6,926 nucleotides of DNA from JBECKS01 sp040235395 (GTDB lineage: Bacteria; Pseudomonadota; Gammaproteobacteria; Pseudomonadales; JBECKS01). The translations under genes and the position numbers were made by a program. The DNA is taken from positions 1 through 6,926 of the forward strand of contig JBECKS010000158.1 of assembly GCA_040235395.1 (NCBI GenBank), in the 5' to 3' direction. Below the pieces are notes generated by a model. That model was not told where the DNA came from. It saw nothing but the letters and a program-made list of their open reading frames with translations, and searched no databases. Below, piece by piece: positions 6,422-6,926 of this stretch; the stretch's first letter is position 1; each line of letters begins with the position of its first letter.

Positions 6422-6438
6422 TGCACATATAATGTGCG
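6422..6438 (+). promoter_or_regulatory. NtrC-type enhancer site upstream of glnK
   Basis: TGCAC, seven bases, then GTGCG. The classical NtrC site is TGCAC-N7-GTGCA, so nine of ten conserved positions match with exact spacing. The core GCACAT/ATGTGC is a perfect 6-bp inverted repeat. glnK is a standard NtrC target in gammaproteobacteria. A TATAAT word lies inside (6428-6433) but has no good -35 partner. No T run follows, which argues against a terminator for the DUF2141 gene. Confidence 0.6.
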
Positions 6439-6452
6439 CTCCCAAATAATCC

Positions 6453-6469
6453 TGCACTTTTATTGAACA
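6453..6469 (+). promoter_or_regulatory. Second, weaker NtrC-like site
   Basis: TGCAC-N7-GAACA matches eight of ten NtrC positions: one half-site perfect, the other degenerate. Its centre is 31 bp from that of the first site, three helical turns, as for the paired NtrC sites at glnA. It overlaps the -35 of the sigma-70-type promoter, so bound NtrC could also block that promoter. Confidence 0.4.
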
Positions 6470-6491
6470 ACCTTTCCCGCGGCCCTACAAT
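6463..6491 (+). promoter_or_regulatory. Sigma-70-type promoter for glnK
   Basis: TTGAAC (6463-6468, 4 of 6) and TACAAT (6486-6491, 5 of 6) with the ideal 17-bp spacer. Transcription would begin near 6498, giving a leader of about 97 bases before glnK. A possible but poor sigma-54 element lies at 6495-6511: its -24 half TTGGC is perfect, but the -12 half reads TCACA instead of TTGCA. Confidence 0.5.
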
Positions 6492-6521
6492 CTATTGGCC
6501 TAGACTTCACACGTCCGCTGA

Positions 6522-6558
6522 ATGGTTTTGCGCCATAATTGTGCCGCTATCAAACCAT
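6522..6558 (+). other. Inverted repeat in the glnK leader
   Basis: ATGGTTT (6522-6528) and AAACCAT (6552-6558) are perfect complements 23 bases apart, with a further G-C pair possible across a bulge. It sits in the untranslated leader about 20 bases before the glnK ribosome site. It could be a leader hairpin or a protein site; no terminator-like T run follows. Confidence 0.3.
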
Positions 6559-6594
6559 GAAAGAATAATTACAAATCAAAGGAGCACACTAACA

Positions 6595-6926
6595 ATGAAA
6601 ATGATTACTGCTGTCATAAAACCTTTCAAACTCGATGAGGTACGAGAGGCGCTTTCCGAAATCGGCATTAAAGGTTTAACCATCACTGAAGTAAAGGGCT
6701 ACGGTCGCCAGAAAGGTCATACCGAACTGTATCGTGGTGCTGAATACGTCATCGATTTCGTCCCTAAGGTAAAAATGGAATTGGCTGTTGATGACGCAAA
6801 TGCAGCTCAGGTAATCGAAACCATAGCCCGGGCAGCCAATTCAGGACAAATTGGTGATGGCAAAATCTTCGTTACTAATCTTGAGCAGGCCGTTCGCATC
6901 CGTACGGGTGAAACTGGCAACGATGC
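6595..6926 (+). CDS. glnK: Nitrogen regulatory protein P-II (GlnK type), missing only the last codons
   Basis: 110 complete codons plus two bases of a P-II protein normally 112 residues long; the window ends one or two codons before the expected end. ATG at 6595 with a strong AAAGGAG ten bases upstream. P-II proteins are small trimers that sense 2-oxoglutarate and ATP/ADP and control ammonium uptake and NtrB/GlnE-type partners in the cytoplasm. Visible signatures: the T-loop with KGYGRQKGHTELYRGAEY, including uridylylation target Tyr51; nucleotide and effector residues Gly37, Arg38, Gln39, Lys58, Gly87, Lys90, Arg101, Arg103; the GDGKIFV block; and the RIRTGE tail. Asp54 is GlnB-like by the E. 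coli rule, but the LEQA-x-RIRTGET tail resembles pseudomonad GlnK. Upstream NtrC-like sites also favour GlnK. amtB is expected next. Confidence 0.88.
   Translation, partial: MKMITAVIKPFKLDEVREALSEIGIKGLTITEVKGYGRQKGHTELYRGAEYVIDFVPKVKMELAVDDANAAQVIETIARAANSGQIGDGKIFVTNLEQAVRIRTGETGND

Noticed and set aside
6213..6449. 78-codon plus-strand open frame overlapping the end of the DUF2141 gene
   Set aside because: It runs in another frame through the conserved DUF2141 block and the NtrC-like site, with no protein signature.
6516..6532. Sigma-54 promoter using the TTGC at 6528-6531
   Set aside because: The -12 word is right, but the required GG twelve bases upstream is absent (CT at 6518-6519).

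Overview
The window reads as chromosomal DNA of an AT-leaning, Gram-negative gammaproteobacterium, probably marine or otherwise aquatic. The evidence is a long TonB-dependent outer-membrane receptor, an outer-membrane-type lipoprotein, a DUF3450 protein (a family that usually travels with ExbB/ExbD/TonB genes), and a P-II gene whose C-terminus resembles pseudomonad-type GlnK. The exact genus cannot be read from the sequence. I see no IS element, phage gene, CRISPR array, tRNA or rRNA.

Left half, minus strand (5141 down to 1): an apparent surface-uptake locus. In transcription order it holds (i) a 1010-residue TonB-dependent receptor with two N-terminal carboxypeptidase-regulatory-like domains, (ii) a 480-residue lipoprotein predicted to fold as a right-handed parallel beta-helix, and (iii) the first 143 codons of a DUF3450 coiled-coil periplasmic protein that runs off the left edge. 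By family precedent, ExbB/ExbD/TonB genes should follow beyond position 1. A strong, strand-specific intrinsic terminator lies between the lipoprotein and DUF3450, so the surface proteins and the energising module may be made in different amounts. The transported substrate cannot be deduced.

Middle (5142-5474): a 333-bp AT-rich divergent control region with a perfect 16-bp inverted repeat over a putative receptor promoter, a near-perfect 16-bp direct repeat flanking it, and a second inverted repeat with 8-bp arms nearer the middle.

Right part, plus strand: a two-gene unit of a four-helix membrane protein (DUF2214) and a secreted DUF2141 protein, five bases apart. A 218-bp gap with nitrogen-control signals follows, then glnK, cut by the right edge one or two codons before its expected end. 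The gap holds a palindrome with NtrC-site geometry, a second weaker site 31 bp downstream, and a good sigma-70-type promoter overlapping that second site, an arrangement like the classical glnA control region. An amtB ammonium-channel gene would be expected just beyond the window.

The most system-like feature is the receptor + beta-helix lipoprotein + DUF3450 set. The families are recognisable, but I know of no assigned role for the beta-helix lipoprotein or DUF3450.
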